A stretch of DNA of 21,216 nucleotides, from assembly GCA_049999765.1 (NCBI GenBank), contig JBNGIQ010006058.1:1-21216 (forward strand), written 5' to 3'. The position numbers and the translations under genes are program-made. Source of the DNA: Phaeoceros laevis. Lineage: Eukaryota > Anthocerotophyta > Anthocerotopsida > Notothyladales. Positions within the stretch are counted from its first letter, which is position 1; each line of letters starts with the position of its first letter. The notes beneath the pieces are model-generated. The model did not search any database. It saw only the letters and a program-made list of their open reading frames with translations, and had not been told where the DNA came from. Below, one piece after another: positions 1 to 8,626 of this stretch.

Positions 1-575
1 TCTTGAGTGTGAACATGGCTAATGTGAAGATGCTGTATTCAAATCTAGCTAGTTCACGCACAATAGAATCTCCTACGAAACGCTAAAGCGTAGTGAACGC
101 CAGGTTTCTGTAAGAAACGATACGTTTGTCCCGGTTTGTGGCCCTCCTGTTCACTTGTCCCGAAGTGGGACTGTCCCGAAGTGGGACACGTACTCTAGCA
201 GCCTTTTGCGGACAAACGTTAACTGTGCACACCAGTTTGAACACATGCGCTCATGAATGTTCCTCTTGCTGTCTCAGTAGTGCCTGTGTGCTCACAAAAG
301 AGAAAAGGCAGCAGCACATGTACAGTACAGGACTAACTTGGACAAAATAGAAGTCCTGACACAGATGATGGGGACAGCACTCGTAACCGTGTGCTTGCTT
401 GCTTTCGGTTTGAACACTTGTCTAACGTTTGTTCCAAGATGGAGACTGCTGGTTCTTTCCATGTGAACTGGTCACAGTTGGCAAGGAACTAATCGACAAC
501 TATGCTTCAACCATCTATTCTACGAAGTTGCTACTTCACCAGCCAATATTGAGCAGGCAACGGGTACTGGTCGAG
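1..575. other. Intergenic, no gene recognised
   Basis: I see no conserved coding segment here. The small open frames at 126-350 have no family signature. The only structured element is a pair of palindromes at 157-187, listed separately. The right-hand end is the 3' flank of the minus-strand XTH gene. Confidence 0.6.
157..187. repeat. Tandem pair of GTCCC/GGGAC palindromes
   Basis: The 15-mer GTCCCGAAGTGGGAC occurs at 157-171 and again at 173-187, so a 16-bp unit is directly repeated. Each copy is an inverted repeat with a 5-bp stem (GTCCC/GGGAC) and a GAAGT loop. It could be a paired protein-binding site, a DNA hairpin or the remnant of a transposon end. No function is assigned. Confidence 0.7.
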
Positions 576-581
576 TTTATT
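576..581 (-). terminator. Poly(A) signal AATAAA of the XTH gene
   Basis: TTTATT on the plus strand reads AATAAA on the minus strand. It begins 32 nt beyond the TAA stop of the XTH gene. The position suits a near-upstream polyadenylation element, although plant signals are loose. Confidence 0.5.
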
Positions 582-612
582 TGGTCGGGCTAGCTAATGT
601 ATGTTTTGAACA

Positions 613-1873
613 TTAGAGTGTAGGGCACTCTGGCGGGACGGCAGGGTACCTGGATCTGTCTTGGCAGTAATCGTAGAAGAGGAATTGCTTGCGCACTCTG
701 GCCAGTTTCCGCCCGTTTTTGCCCGAAAGCGGCCTCTCCACGTACGCGCCTTGTCCCCACCAGCTGCCTTGCGACTCCGCGCCGCAGTCGACGCCTTGGC
801 GGGCATCGACGTCGCACGCCGTCGACACGCCGAACGATCTGTACGAGGCCACAAATGGAGCCTCCGCCCAGTCGATCTTCACCCTGCCGCCGTCCGTGGC
901 CCAGCTGCTGCCGTCCCACAGGCTGGAATACACCTTCATCGGCTTCGCGCTCGGGTACGGGACTCCTAGCGACCCCTCGTTGTTGCCGAACACGCGGATC
1001 GGATATGAGTCCACGAAGAATCTGCAGGCACAATTGCTATGAGTTCATCGGTCGATCGACCACCAAATCGACTTTCCGTTCTTGAGAAAACTGTGGACCC
1101 AATGGCATGCTAGCTATAGCTAGCGCTGTGCAGAATTCGAAGCAACTCATGAGATCTCAGATCTTCTCCTCCACGGACAGTAGCTGGAACCTGAACTTAC
1201 ATGATCTGCTGAGGGTTCCAGGAGATGGCGTAGGTGTGAAAATCCGCGGTCGGGTCGAACCACAAGTTGATTCTCTGCTCCCTGCCTCCCTGTCCTCCCG
1301 TGAACACGTTTGTTTGCACGACGTAAGGATTGCCCTTCACGTTCCCTAGAAACTCGAAGTCCAACTCGTCATGCTGGTCCCCATCGGATGACAGCTGCAA
1401 GCGAGCAAGCAAACATTCAATCGCAAGCAAGCATTTCAAGCACCATATGTACATCGGCTTTTTGCTCCACTTTCAGTGCGTGCTCAAGATGAATCTGTCA
1501 ATGTGTTCAACAACCAACTGGTAAGCTTGCTAGCCATGAGTCCAAATTTTACGTAGAATGCGGTGACTGTGCCAGCCGAGTTGCCGGGAACCAGCTTGAG
1601 CTGCATCGCGAAGTAGCCGAAGAGGAAGGCATGCTTGGACGCGAAGCCTGAGCCCCCGGAGTACACCAGCTCCAGCTGCACCTCCTTGCCGCCTTCCAAA
1701 AGACTCTGCCGCTCCGGTGCCCATGTCGCAACGTAGTTGTCTTGGAACGGCGTTCTGTCGCTGTACTTGGCCCTCGCCTCAACCGTGAGCGCCCAGCAAG
1801 CCAGCACCAGCAAGCTTAAGCAAGCTGCGCATGCGGCGCGGCAGCATCTCCCAGGACCGATGCGGTTTGCCAT
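613..1873 (-). CDS. XTH: Xyloglucan endotransglucosylase/hydrolase, secreted
   Basis: This GH16 apoplastic enzyme cuts xyloglucan and rejoins the ends, loosening or reinforcing the cell wall. Exons on the minus strand are 1873-1553, 1394-1201 and 1021-613, giving 307 residues, a normal XTH length. Splice sites fit GT-AG and the phases close (0, then AT|A for Ile). The start is followed by a hydrophobic signal peptide (about residues 15-33). The catalytic motif [10 protein letters not shown] lies at 115-124, with Glu117 as predicted nucleophile and Glu121 as acid/base. The XET C-terminal domain has [16 protein letters not shown], paired cysteines and the family ending YPAVPPEC. The Asn after the catalytic motif reads NVKG, so the N-glycosylation sequon found there in most XTHs is absent. 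Whether it transfers or mainly hydrolyses cannot be told from sequence. Family assignment is secure; subgroup is not. Confidence 0.94.
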
Positions 1874-1931
1874 GCTGATGAAGCTTCAGTAACAACGCCC
1901 ATGGATGCATAAGGCCAGGCCGGCAGAAGTC

Positions 1932-1937
1932 TATAAA
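1932..1937 (-). promoter_or_regulatory. Possible TATA box of the XTH gene
   Basis: On the minus strand the sequence TTTATAGAC contains TATAGA about 60 nt upstream of the XTH start codon. That spacing would give a short 5'UTR. The plus strand also carries TATAAA at this place, so the match may be incidental. Confidence 0.3.
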
Positions 1938-2033
1938 TGAGGGCGCGAGGAAGAAGCGGACAAAGAATACAGCTGCCAGGGCACGCGGAAGTGGCCATGG
2001 CGGAAGGAACCTGGAAGGAATCAACCTAGCTGT

Positions 2034-2060
2034 CTGGCTGGCTGGCTGGCTGGCTGGCTG
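2034..2060. repeat. (CTGG)n microsatellite
   Basis: A perfect period-4 tract of 27 bp, nearly seven units of CTGG, lies about 160 bp upstream of the XTH start codon. It is a simple repeat and probably length-variable. Confidence 0.9.
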
Positions 2061-2330
2061 AGTACCGCTTGGTGCTTCCTGCCAGGCCAGGCCGGGCTTG
2101 CTTCTTCTACTCCTCCTGGAGGGGCGGCCGGGGCCGGCCCGGATCGCCTCCTCGTAACTGACGGAGGGACTGTTTGAGATTTGACAGGAAGTCAGGGACC
2201 TGTGTTAGAAGCAAAAGGTAACTTATCAGTTTGGCTTTTGGTGGGAGGTTGGTGAAATAACGTGTCGTAACGGGCTGAAGGCCAAGCGGGCTGGTCTGGT
2301 TTGCCCGCTGCGGCGAGAGAGCAGGGGGGG

Positions 2331-2430
2331 NNNNNNNNNNNNNNNNNNNNNNNNNNNNNNNNNNNNNNNNNNNNNNNNNNNNNNNNNNNNNNNNNNNNNN
2401 NNNNNNNNNNNNNNNNNNNNNNNNNNNNNN
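2331..2430. other. Assembly gap of 100 N
   Basis: Exactly 100 undetermined bases follow a run of seven G. The round number suggests a placeholder of unknown true size. It could hide the 5'UTR or promoter of the Tim13-like locus. Confidence 0.98.
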
Positions 2431-2747
2431 GGAGTCATTACCTTCAGCTGCTTCTGATCCCGTCCCGTCCCTCTATCACCCCCGCAAGCTGTGCACACTG
2501 CACGCCCCTTGCATGCTTTCCTGTCTAATGAGACCAAAACAGACGCTTGGCCTTTACCGTCGTCCGCATGAGACTTGTGCTACTAGACCTAGAAAGGTTT
2601 AGAGCCTCCAGCCTGGCTTGGCTGTCGCTGCCTGCCTGGCTGCTGGGCTGCTTCAACCGTTCGCAACGAGTAGCTAAGCACAACTGTAGCCCTGCTTCCA
2701 ACAACCTTTTTGGCGTGTTTCTTCTTACGGGCCTGCCTAGGTCTGGG

Positions 2748-3432
2748 ATGGATGCTTTCATCAGTTCGTCTGCCCCGTCGTCTAGCCTGCCATCCAACGA
2801 CCTTCTTCAGCAGCAATTGCAGGAGGAACTGGCTCAAGCTTACGCTGAAGAGTTCTTTGCGGTGAGCATCTCCTTCCTCAGGACTTCATTTACGAATAGA
2901 CATAGCATCGCTGGTAGATTGAGAAGGAGTGGTTTTTTTTGAGTTATACTAGCTCGCTCGAAGCTTGCACTGTGGTTGCTCGCGTGGAAGCTTAAGGCTA
3001 CTCTGTCTGAACCCGTGCCAGGGGTCAATGCCCACTTGTCCTTAAGGGTCTTTGGCCAAAAGGCAACATAAATGCTCTCAACAGCTCTCTCCGAGGGTGA
3101 AGGGTTTTAGGTCGGGACAATGCTCGGATCTCAGTAGTCCTAGTGTAGGATTCTTGGGGTGTGATCCTTCTGTGTTGCAGGCGGTAAGGGAAGGAAGGGG
3201 GTTTTAAGGTGATTGACGGGGCACTTGCGTACCACACCTGTGGTAGAAATGCTGAGGGAGAAGGGAGAAATGCTTCACCAAGTGTGTTTCAAAACCTAGC
3301 TGCAGTCTAAGTGGGAGTCAGGGCAGCTACGTGTCAAAATGTGTAGAACGTATCGTGAGCAGAGCAGTGTTACGTGCTGTGCCTCATTAGCTTTCAATTA
3401 GTCTCTTGTTGTTCCAGAGCAGAAGCGTTTGA
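2748..3432 (+). pseudogene. Tim13-like small Tim chaperone, probably degenerate
   Basis: Tim13 partners Tim8 in the mitochondrial intermembrane space and escorts hydrophobic precursors; the family fold is a helical hairpin held by twin CX3C motifs. Exon 1 (2748-2861) starts MDAF and ends in LAQAYAEEFF, a plant Tim13 hallmark, followed by donor GTGAGC. Exon 2 homology begins near 3247 with EMLREK. It then breaks at a 7-bp tandem duplication (GGGAGAA twice, 3256-3269) and resumes one frame over as KCFTKCVSKP. The first CX3C is intact. The second reads YVSKC, losing its first Cys, and about six codons of the usual YMEAT segment are missing after CVER. The end is either unspliced (IVSRAV, stop 3388-3390) or spliced 3354 to 3418 (ISRSV, stop 3430-3432). 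A weak acceptor before 3268 could restore an open frame but would drop several conserved residues. I judge it a decaying copy; an assembly error at the duplication is the alternative. Confidence 0.62.
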
Positions 3433-4070
3433 ACAGCTTGGGGACCTGGTTTCTAGTCGAATCATCTGTCAACCATGTTCTGGCCAGCTGTTGAAGGTAT
3501 TCTTGGCATGGCTTATGGCCCCAGGACTATTTTTTGTTATCACTAGGTTGTCAACATGGATTGTTAAGGAATTGCCTTCAGCCCTTTTCTCTTGTTGGCA
3601 ATCTGCAGAACGGTACTGGATGTTTACACGTGACTGAACAAGTCTTTGGCATCGACCGTCGGCAGAGGTAATTCTTCCTAACTTTCATGTTCAGCTATAG
3701 AGAGGAAAACGTGAGAGCGTTGGCACCTAGGTAGGTACCTGTCCAGCTACATCTGCCAGAGATTAAAAGCTCTCCAGCACACCCGGGCGTAGAGGCCCAA
3801 AACGCTCTGCCTGATCAAAACCCAGGGCTCGACCTGGCTTTAATCAGGCAAAGGCCACTACCCTATGCCAGCAAGACAAGTTTCCGATACTGTTGCTTGT
3901 GTCATGACGAAGAAGAAAGTTGCCCATGAAACCAAATTGTACGCAGCAAGACACTTCAAAGGGTATATTTATGCATTGCAATGTCACTGAAAACATGTCT
4001 CTAACGAGCAACGCTTAGATCCTCAGCTTCGTTTTTTCGTCCCCTTCGAACATAAAATCCGCATCGCCAC
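3433..4070. other. Intergenic between Tim13-like locus and glucanase
   Basis: I recognise no gene here. The right end (below 4070) probably includes the spliced 3'UTR exon of the minus-strand glucanase. A short open stretch after a CAG near 3608 has no family match that I recognise. Confidence 0.45.
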
Positions 4071-4213
4071 CTGGAAGGAAAAAGAAAATGGTAGTATCCT
4101 AAAAATGTGAACCTAGCTGAATTCTAAGAATTGCTCTTCACTGGCAGCAGTCCATTCGAATTTCGAATGCCAAATGTGAGGATAGCCAGCAGAAAATAGA
4201 ATAGAGAACCTAC
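4071..4213 (-). other. Probable 3'UTR intron of the GH17 gene
   Basis: Three bases after the TGA stop (4219-4217) the minus strand reads GTAGGT, a good donor. At 4072-4071 there is a strong acceptor preceded by a pyrimidine tract (TTTTCTTTTTCCTTCCAG). This predicts a 143-nt intron in the 3'UTR. It lies very close to the stop, so it should not trigger nonsense-mediated decay. It is inferred from splice signals only. Confidence 0.45.
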
Positions 4214-4216
4214 TGT

Positions 4217-5550
4217 TCATGCAGCGAGGGCCACATCATACACCTTGGTCTTGTTAGGGTAGAACATCCCCCAGTTGCGTTCAGTCTCTGGACCCCACTT
4301 CCCATTTTCGTTGAATAGAGCAAATATGAAAGCGCGTACGAGCCGGCCAGGTTTCATAGGAGTGCCTCGAGGTTTATCAGAAGCCACGTGGCTGGCCAGG
4401 TTTCCAATGTAGGTCTGAGCATTGGTCACATTCGCTCCAGGCTCATCCGAGGCACCAAGAGTTGGCCATCCCGTCTCAGTGACCACAACATCGATGTCAT
4501 GATAGCCCACAGCTGCCATAGATGCATAGAAGCTGTCCACCATTTGATCAAACATATTGTTGTAAGCCAGGTTGGAGATCGGGTCAATCACCACAGACTC
4601 GGGATTGAAGAGAGCCGCGTCTATAGAAACCGACTCCGGATTATACTTGTAGACCAGATAAGGGTAGGCATTCACCAAAATAGGGGATCCCGTCTGATTC
4701 AGCAGCTCCAGGAAGGGAACCATAACAGAGTCGCGAATCCTGGTGTCAAATCCAGCCAAAGACGGTGGCCAGAAGCTGCCGGTGCTGCTTGATGAGACCA
4801 CGTTCATAGCATGCGTGGAAGAAACATGAATGGCACCCAGACCCTGGCGCACCAGAGCCGCATGGATATTCTTCATCGCCGGAACAATGTCCTCTCCCGA
4901 ATAATTGACATCAGACAGAAGCTCGTTCCCAACCACAATTGTGCTCACTCGACTCTGTTTAGTATCAGAAAAATGGACGAGCACATGTCTGCGCACCCAG
5001 TTCTCCGCCAAGGTTTCATTTGCTGCGATGCCGGGAATTTCGTCATTCGGGACGGCGATGTGCATCTCCAGATCATATTCTCGAAACGCCGACACCACCT
5101 CCGGAGCAGCATCAAAAATTCTGACTGCATCAACACCGATGGAGTTGCACAATTGAGCAGCTTCTTCCGGCGTTGGCAAGTCGCTGCCAACCCGCCCGTA
5201 GTTCACTCCAATTGCGTGTCCCCCTGCGGAAAGAGCAAGGTCACACCAAAGTTCAGCGCCTGTCGCTACATACTGAACAAATGCAACAAAGGTAAAGCCA
5301 GAAATAGGCAGACATCCACAGGGATACCTTCTAAGGTTCCCTCGGCTGCAGATCTACATACCAGACAACGAATTGAAGTCTTAGCAAGGCCTACTAAGCG
5401 GATCAAGAACCACACCACATTCGATATCAAGGTCACGAACAGCATTTTGGCACATTGAGACCTACCGGGCAAGCCGATCGCAAAAATGAAACACCCTAGC
5501 AGATAATAGACCGCCATATGCATGTTACAAATTCGACCTCCGAGATCCAT
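4217..5550 (-). CDS. Glucan endo-1,3-beta-glucosidase, GH17, secreted
   Basis: This enzyme hydrolyses beta-1,3-glucan (callose or fungal wall glucan) in the apoplast or at plasmodesmata. Exons on the minus strand are 5550-5466 and 5223-4217, joined in phase 1 through a Gly codon, giving 363 residues. The N-terminus has a hydrophobic signal peptide (about residues 12-29). The mature protein begins with the family motif IGVNYGRVG. VVGNE places the proton donor at Glu129, and VVTETGWPT the nucleophile at Glu278. Also present are VNAYPY and the conserved C-terminal FNENGKWGPETERNWGMFYP. It stops soon after VYDVA, so there is no X8/CBM43 module and no hydrophobic GPI tail, which suggests a soluble secreted enzyme. 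ATGs at codons 10 and 12 are alternative starts that keep the signal peptide. The specific biological role, defence or development, cannot be read from sequence. Confidence 0.93.
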
Positions 5551-6149
5551 GGCACGAAATTAAATGCCTCCGCAGGCCTTGAAATTCGGGAGCTGTAAAC
5601 CGCCAGGGACGAGGCGGCTACCGAGAGGTGAAAACCGCTTGCAAGATCGCAAACGCACAGCCGAAAGGGGCGAAAGACCAAAATGCACCGCCGCTGGATG
5701 CTCACAACGCAAGCTCACAGCTGGAATGAGCGACAGACCAAACTACACCGCCCTGGACTTGTAAGCAAGGAACGGAATGTAGAACCGTTGGATCGTGATT
5801 TCAAAGGCGAACATTCATCCGAAAGTTCCCGCTCGAACCATTAGACTTAGGGCATTGCTTAACGGATATTTCCAGGCTAGTGACACGTAAGCAAAACCTA
5901 ACTGTCACGACTCACGATTGAACTCTCACGCAAGGGCAAACAAGTGTTCAAAGCATCATTTTCTCACATCAGCCGGGAATTCTAGTCGAGATAGATATAT
6001 TTCGTTCGTGCGAGGGAACAAAAGGCATCCGAGATGCTGCACAGCACCTAACCGAGATATAGCCAAACTGTACAATGAAGTGAAGCTTCGTCGGCATCAT
6101 GAAACCGAGTTGTGAGCATGAGGGATGGTACAACAAGAGCAGCTGCTTC
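5551..6149. other. Glucanase upstream region and cupin 3' flank
   Basis: This stretch lies between the glucanase start and the cupin stop, both on the minus strand. It must hold the glucanase promoter and the cupin 3'UTR. I see no conserved coding sequence or clear AATAAA. Confidence 0.5.
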
Positions 6150-7358
6150 CTACGATTTGGAATCTGTGCTGCTCTGACGACCAGAGGAAGTAGTCTGGCT
6201 GTGACCGGCTGGCTCAAATGAGATGCCGTAATTTTTTCCTGCTTTTGTTGCTGTATCCAGCTCCTCCTGGCTCGCAGTTGGCTTCTTCATGGCATCCTCG
6301 GGATCAACAGGAATACCAATTTCTAGAAAGTACTTCTCAAACCCTGCCGGGACACAGGAAACCAGCATCCTAGCCGGCTTGTCTGAGATATTGGCGAAAG
6401 AATGGGGCACCCCTCGCGGCAGATGGATGAAGGACCCCTCCTTGGCGTCAAATGTCTTGTCGGCCAGCTGCCACTTGAGGTTCCCATCCAGCATATACCA
6501 AGTTTCATCCTCCCGCTCATGTGTGTGAGTGGTTGAACCCTCACCTGGCGCCACTGTGTACTCCAGCATGCTGTATGCCCCGTTGGTGCAGTCCCCTGGG
6601 CACTTGATGTTCACCTTCACCCCCATACACCATAGCAGCTTACCGTCCTCCGATGCGATCATATTCGACTTCATGGCCGCCTCTGGAGACATGCCCTCAC
6701 GAGTCTTTTGCATCGGGTCCTCTTTCCCGGCAGGTGACGGAATCTCCTCCTCTTGCTGCTTTTGCGCCTTCTCGCCTTGCCCCAGGTTGAATTCCAGGAT
6801 TGCCCCGGTGTTCTTCGGCCTGTCCAAGTTTGGAGTGTATGCAACATCTACCTGGGGTTCCGGTGTGTGCCCTTCCTTGAGCGTGTGGGAGCTCCTGCTT
6901 GCCACACCGCGGTCAGAATCGGGGCTGGTATTATTCTCGCCTCTTTCCCTTTGAGACTCCTCCACGGGAGGGTGGCCAGTGTCCCATTTGTCTGTAGACG
7001 ATTCCACAGCAGTTTTGCTTCGCTCTAACAGCAGGGAGCTGGAATGATACTGCTGTCTGCTGATTGTCCATTGAGCGTAGGATATTGGTAAGGCTTCAAC
7101 TATCCAAGCAGTCTGTATCGCCTGCACCAGCACAAGAAGCTGTCAAGTCCTAGCTCCTTCCAAGACCCTTGTTCAAAAAGTCAGTCACATGCTAGCTACC
7201 ATCTGGAAGGCAAAGGATAAACGATCACTAGCAACCTTCAAGTTTCCTGATTTACAAGCCCGCCATGAATGGCGTGAGGCTGGTTCAGCTGGCACCACTG
7301 CTGCTGCTCCGATGCTTATGGTGCGCAGGGCGTGCCTCAGTCGGGAACATAGCGCCAT
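6150..7358 (-). CDS. Cupin-domain protein with predicted mitochondrial presequence
   Basis: Exons on the minus strand are 7358-7200 and 7121-6150, joined in phase 0 across a 78-nt intron, giving 376 residues. Exon 1 (53 residues, MALCSRLRHALRTISIGAAA) is rich in Arg, Ser and Ala with no acidic residue in its first 30. Followed by RQQYHSSS about 25 residues into exon 2, it resembles a mitochondrial targeting presequence. Residues about 85-200 are low-complexity and charged, probably disordered. One cupin barrel follows: motif 1 is HTH-x4-E (His252, His254, Glu259) and motif 2 is GSFIHLPRGVPHSFAN (His293), so the full 3-His/1-Glu metal site is present. The barrel and the tail VPAGFEKYFLEIG resemble bacterial single-domain cupins of the quercetin-dioxygenase-like group more than germins or seed storage proteins. 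The substrate is unknown. An upstream in-frame stop rules out a longer unspliced exon 2. Confidence 0.8.
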
Positions 7359-7810
7359 CTTTGCTCTCAAACTCACAGAAGTAAGGACGGGCCTGCTTCA
7401 CAGGCTCGATAGCGAGGAATTCCACATTTCATGAGGGTTGCACACGTCGCCCTGCCAAGTGTCCGCCGCTTGAGCTGGCAGCACCATGCACTTTCTCTGG
7501 AAGGACACTCGAGTCTGTAAATGTACAGTACAGTATGGAGCTTTAGTCGGGCCTCCATAAACGTTACCGATTGGAGTAGGCATGCGGGTAACATTCAGAG
7601 AACGTAACAAGTGCCAAAAAGTTGGCAGGGAATAGGCCTTTTTGAATGGTGAAGAATAAGAATGGAAAAGTCTAGGACGTTAATATAATTTCTTCTTCGG
7701 AGAGCAAAGGAGGGTATATACGGTGCTTAGTTGTTTTGTTTCCGTCCCTCCCTTAATTTCTCTTTGATTTGGTTTTCACATGCTTGGCTCATAGTACTTC
7801 CAAGGTGACC
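7359..7810. other. Cupin upstream region, no gene recognised
   Basis: This is the 5' flank of the minus-strand cupin gene, grading into AT-rich repeat-containing DNA from about 7640. No conserved coding sequence is visible. Confidence 0.5.
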
Positions 7811-7854
7811 ACTTTTTTAGTTCATATGTGTTACTTTTTTAGTTCATATGTGTT
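7811..7854. repeat. Exact 22-bp tandem duplication
   Basis: The 22-mer beginning ACTTTTTTAGTTCATATG is present at 7811-7832 and again, with no mismatch, at 7833-7854. A second small duplication of a TTTTGTGC-type unit follows around 7863-7880. Perfect identity suggests a recent slippage or duplication event in this AT-rich block. Confidence 0.9.
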
Positions 7855-8083
7855 TTCAGTTTCTTTTGTGCTTTTGTGCTTGTACTCAAACTAGTCTCCC
7901 TAGAGCTTTGATTGAGTCATTGAACTTTGTTCAGAGAATGTCTCTATAAGGCTTAAGTTTAGTGGGAGCCTACTTGCATGTGGGGAGATCTCTATCATCC
8001 TTGTGACCTTAGCTCCTATGAGGTATATCCTTACAATATTCATTCATATTTATTGAAGAAAGGCGGACTTTACAAAATTTTGG

Positions 8084-8098
8084 AAAAACCAATGCTTT
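8084..8098. repeat. SINE target-site duplication, left copy
   Basis: AAAAACCAATGCTTT here is identical to 8627-8641, and the two copies flank the inserted element. The right half merges with the T run at 8096-8104, which is the A-tail of the minus-strand element. Confidence 0.72.
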
Positions 8099-8142
8099 TT
8101 TTTTGAGCATTCGATTTTATTTCTCAAGACATATAGCCCACT

Positions 8143-8269
8143 ACACTGTTATACCAAGAGACCCTGCATCCAACGGGATTTTTCCATTTTTTCCGAGCTC
8201 TGCCCGTACAGAGTCTTGTAGCTACAAATAACCACTTCATACACCGTTATACCAAGAGACCCTGAATCC
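8143..8269. repeat. 29-bp direct repeat inside the SINE
   Basis: ACACYGTTATACCAAGAGAC followed by CCTGMATCC occurs at 8143-8171 and 8241-8269 (27 of 29 identical), 98 bp apart. The sequence between shows little further similarity, so this is an old internal duplication within the element body. Confidence 0.85.
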
Positions 8270-8300
8270 CTTAAAAGTGGTGGTGGATATTGGCCGATAC

Positions 8301-8460
8301 TTTATCTTTCCTAAAAGAACCCTTTCTTATCTTTCCTAGAGAGAACCCTTTTTTATCCACGATGGAAGCCCTTTCCTCCAACTTTATCTTTCCTAAAGAG
8401 AACCCTTTCTTATCTTTCCTAGAGAGAACCCTTTTTTATCCACGATGGAAGCCCTTTCCG
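8301..8460. repeat. 82-bp tandem duplication inside the SINE
   Basis: A unit of period 82 bp starts at 8301 and again at 8383. Each contains TTTATCTTTCCTAAA, two forms of AGAACCCTTT, and ATCCACGATGGAAGCCCTTT. Copies differ at only a few positions. Each unit itself holds a smaller repeat (CTTATCTTTCCTA / TTTATCTTTCCTA). Confidence 0.9.
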
Positions 8461-8560
8461 CCACAGGCTGTCCAGACCACCATACATTTGGTGCAGAGAA
8501 ATTGTGGGGCCGAGGATGTGACCCTTTGGGCCCTGCGTGGATCGAACCCAAGACCTCCCA

Positions 8561-8601
8561 ATCGCAAAGGCCTAGGCTCTTATCGCAAGGCCTAGGCTCA
8601 C
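8561..8601. repeat. 20/21-bp tandem duplication between box A and box B
   Basis: ATCGCAAAGGCCTAGGCTCT at 8561-8580 is followed by ATCGCAAGGCCTAGGCTCA at 8582-8600. It sits exactly between the Pol III promoter boxes of the SINE head. Removing one copy gives a box spacing of about 35 nt, the normal tRNA-like value. Confidence 0.85.
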
Positions 8602-8626
8602 AAGGCTATGTGCTAGTGGACCAAAA

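Larger units (their letters stand above)
1874..2330. other. XTH upstream region, no other gene
   Basis: This is the 5' flank of the minus-strand XTH gene, GC-rich, with a TGGC tetranucleotide run. It ends in a G homopolymer that abuts an assembly gap. I see no conserved coding sequence. Confidence 0.5.
8099..8626 (-). mobile_element. tRNA-derived SINE-like retrotransposon, about 530 bp
   Basis: Read on the minus strand, the element begins near 8626. It shows a Pol III box A-like TAGCACATAGCC (8615-8604) and a box B-like GGGTTCGATCC (8549-8539) in its 5' head. After a body of about 400 bp it ends in a run of nine A (8104-8096). It is flanked by a perfect 15-bp duplication (8084-8098 and 8627-8641), and a related unoccupied site lies at about 8723-8805. 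This combination of internal promoter, A-tail, target-site duplication and no coding capacity is diagnostic of a SINE. The box A-B distance is about 55 nt, longer than usual, because a 20-bp piece between them is duplicated. The body also contains an 82-bp tandem duplication and a 29-bp direct repeat. It needs a LINE reverse transcriptase in trans. Exact ends are ambiguous by a few A/T bases. Confidence 0.7.

Noticed and set aside
590-1085. Plus-strand and alternative minus-strand open frames of 76-147 codons
   Set aside because: They are shadows of XTH exon 3, whose frame (1021-613) contains the conserved C-terminal XET domain.
3608-3670. Short open stretch after CTGCAG that could be a terminal exon (reads CLHVTEQVFGIDRRQR then stop)
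   Set aside because: No match to Tim13 or any family I recognise, and no upstream exon joins it sensibly.
3780-3850. Minus-strand GGTCGAGCCC resembling a Pol III box B
   Set aside because: No convincing box A at normal spacing, no A-tail and no flanking duplication were found, so a second SINE is not supported.
4388-5458. Open frames of 134 and 215 codons on the plus strand
   Set aside because: They are antisense to the GH17 exons, which carry all family motifs on the minus strand; the plus-strand translations show no domain.
8539-8626. A genuine tRNA gene on the minus strand
   Set aside because: Box A- and B-like motifs exist, but the acceptor and anticodon stems do not pair and the core is lengthened by a duplication; it fits a SINE head instead.
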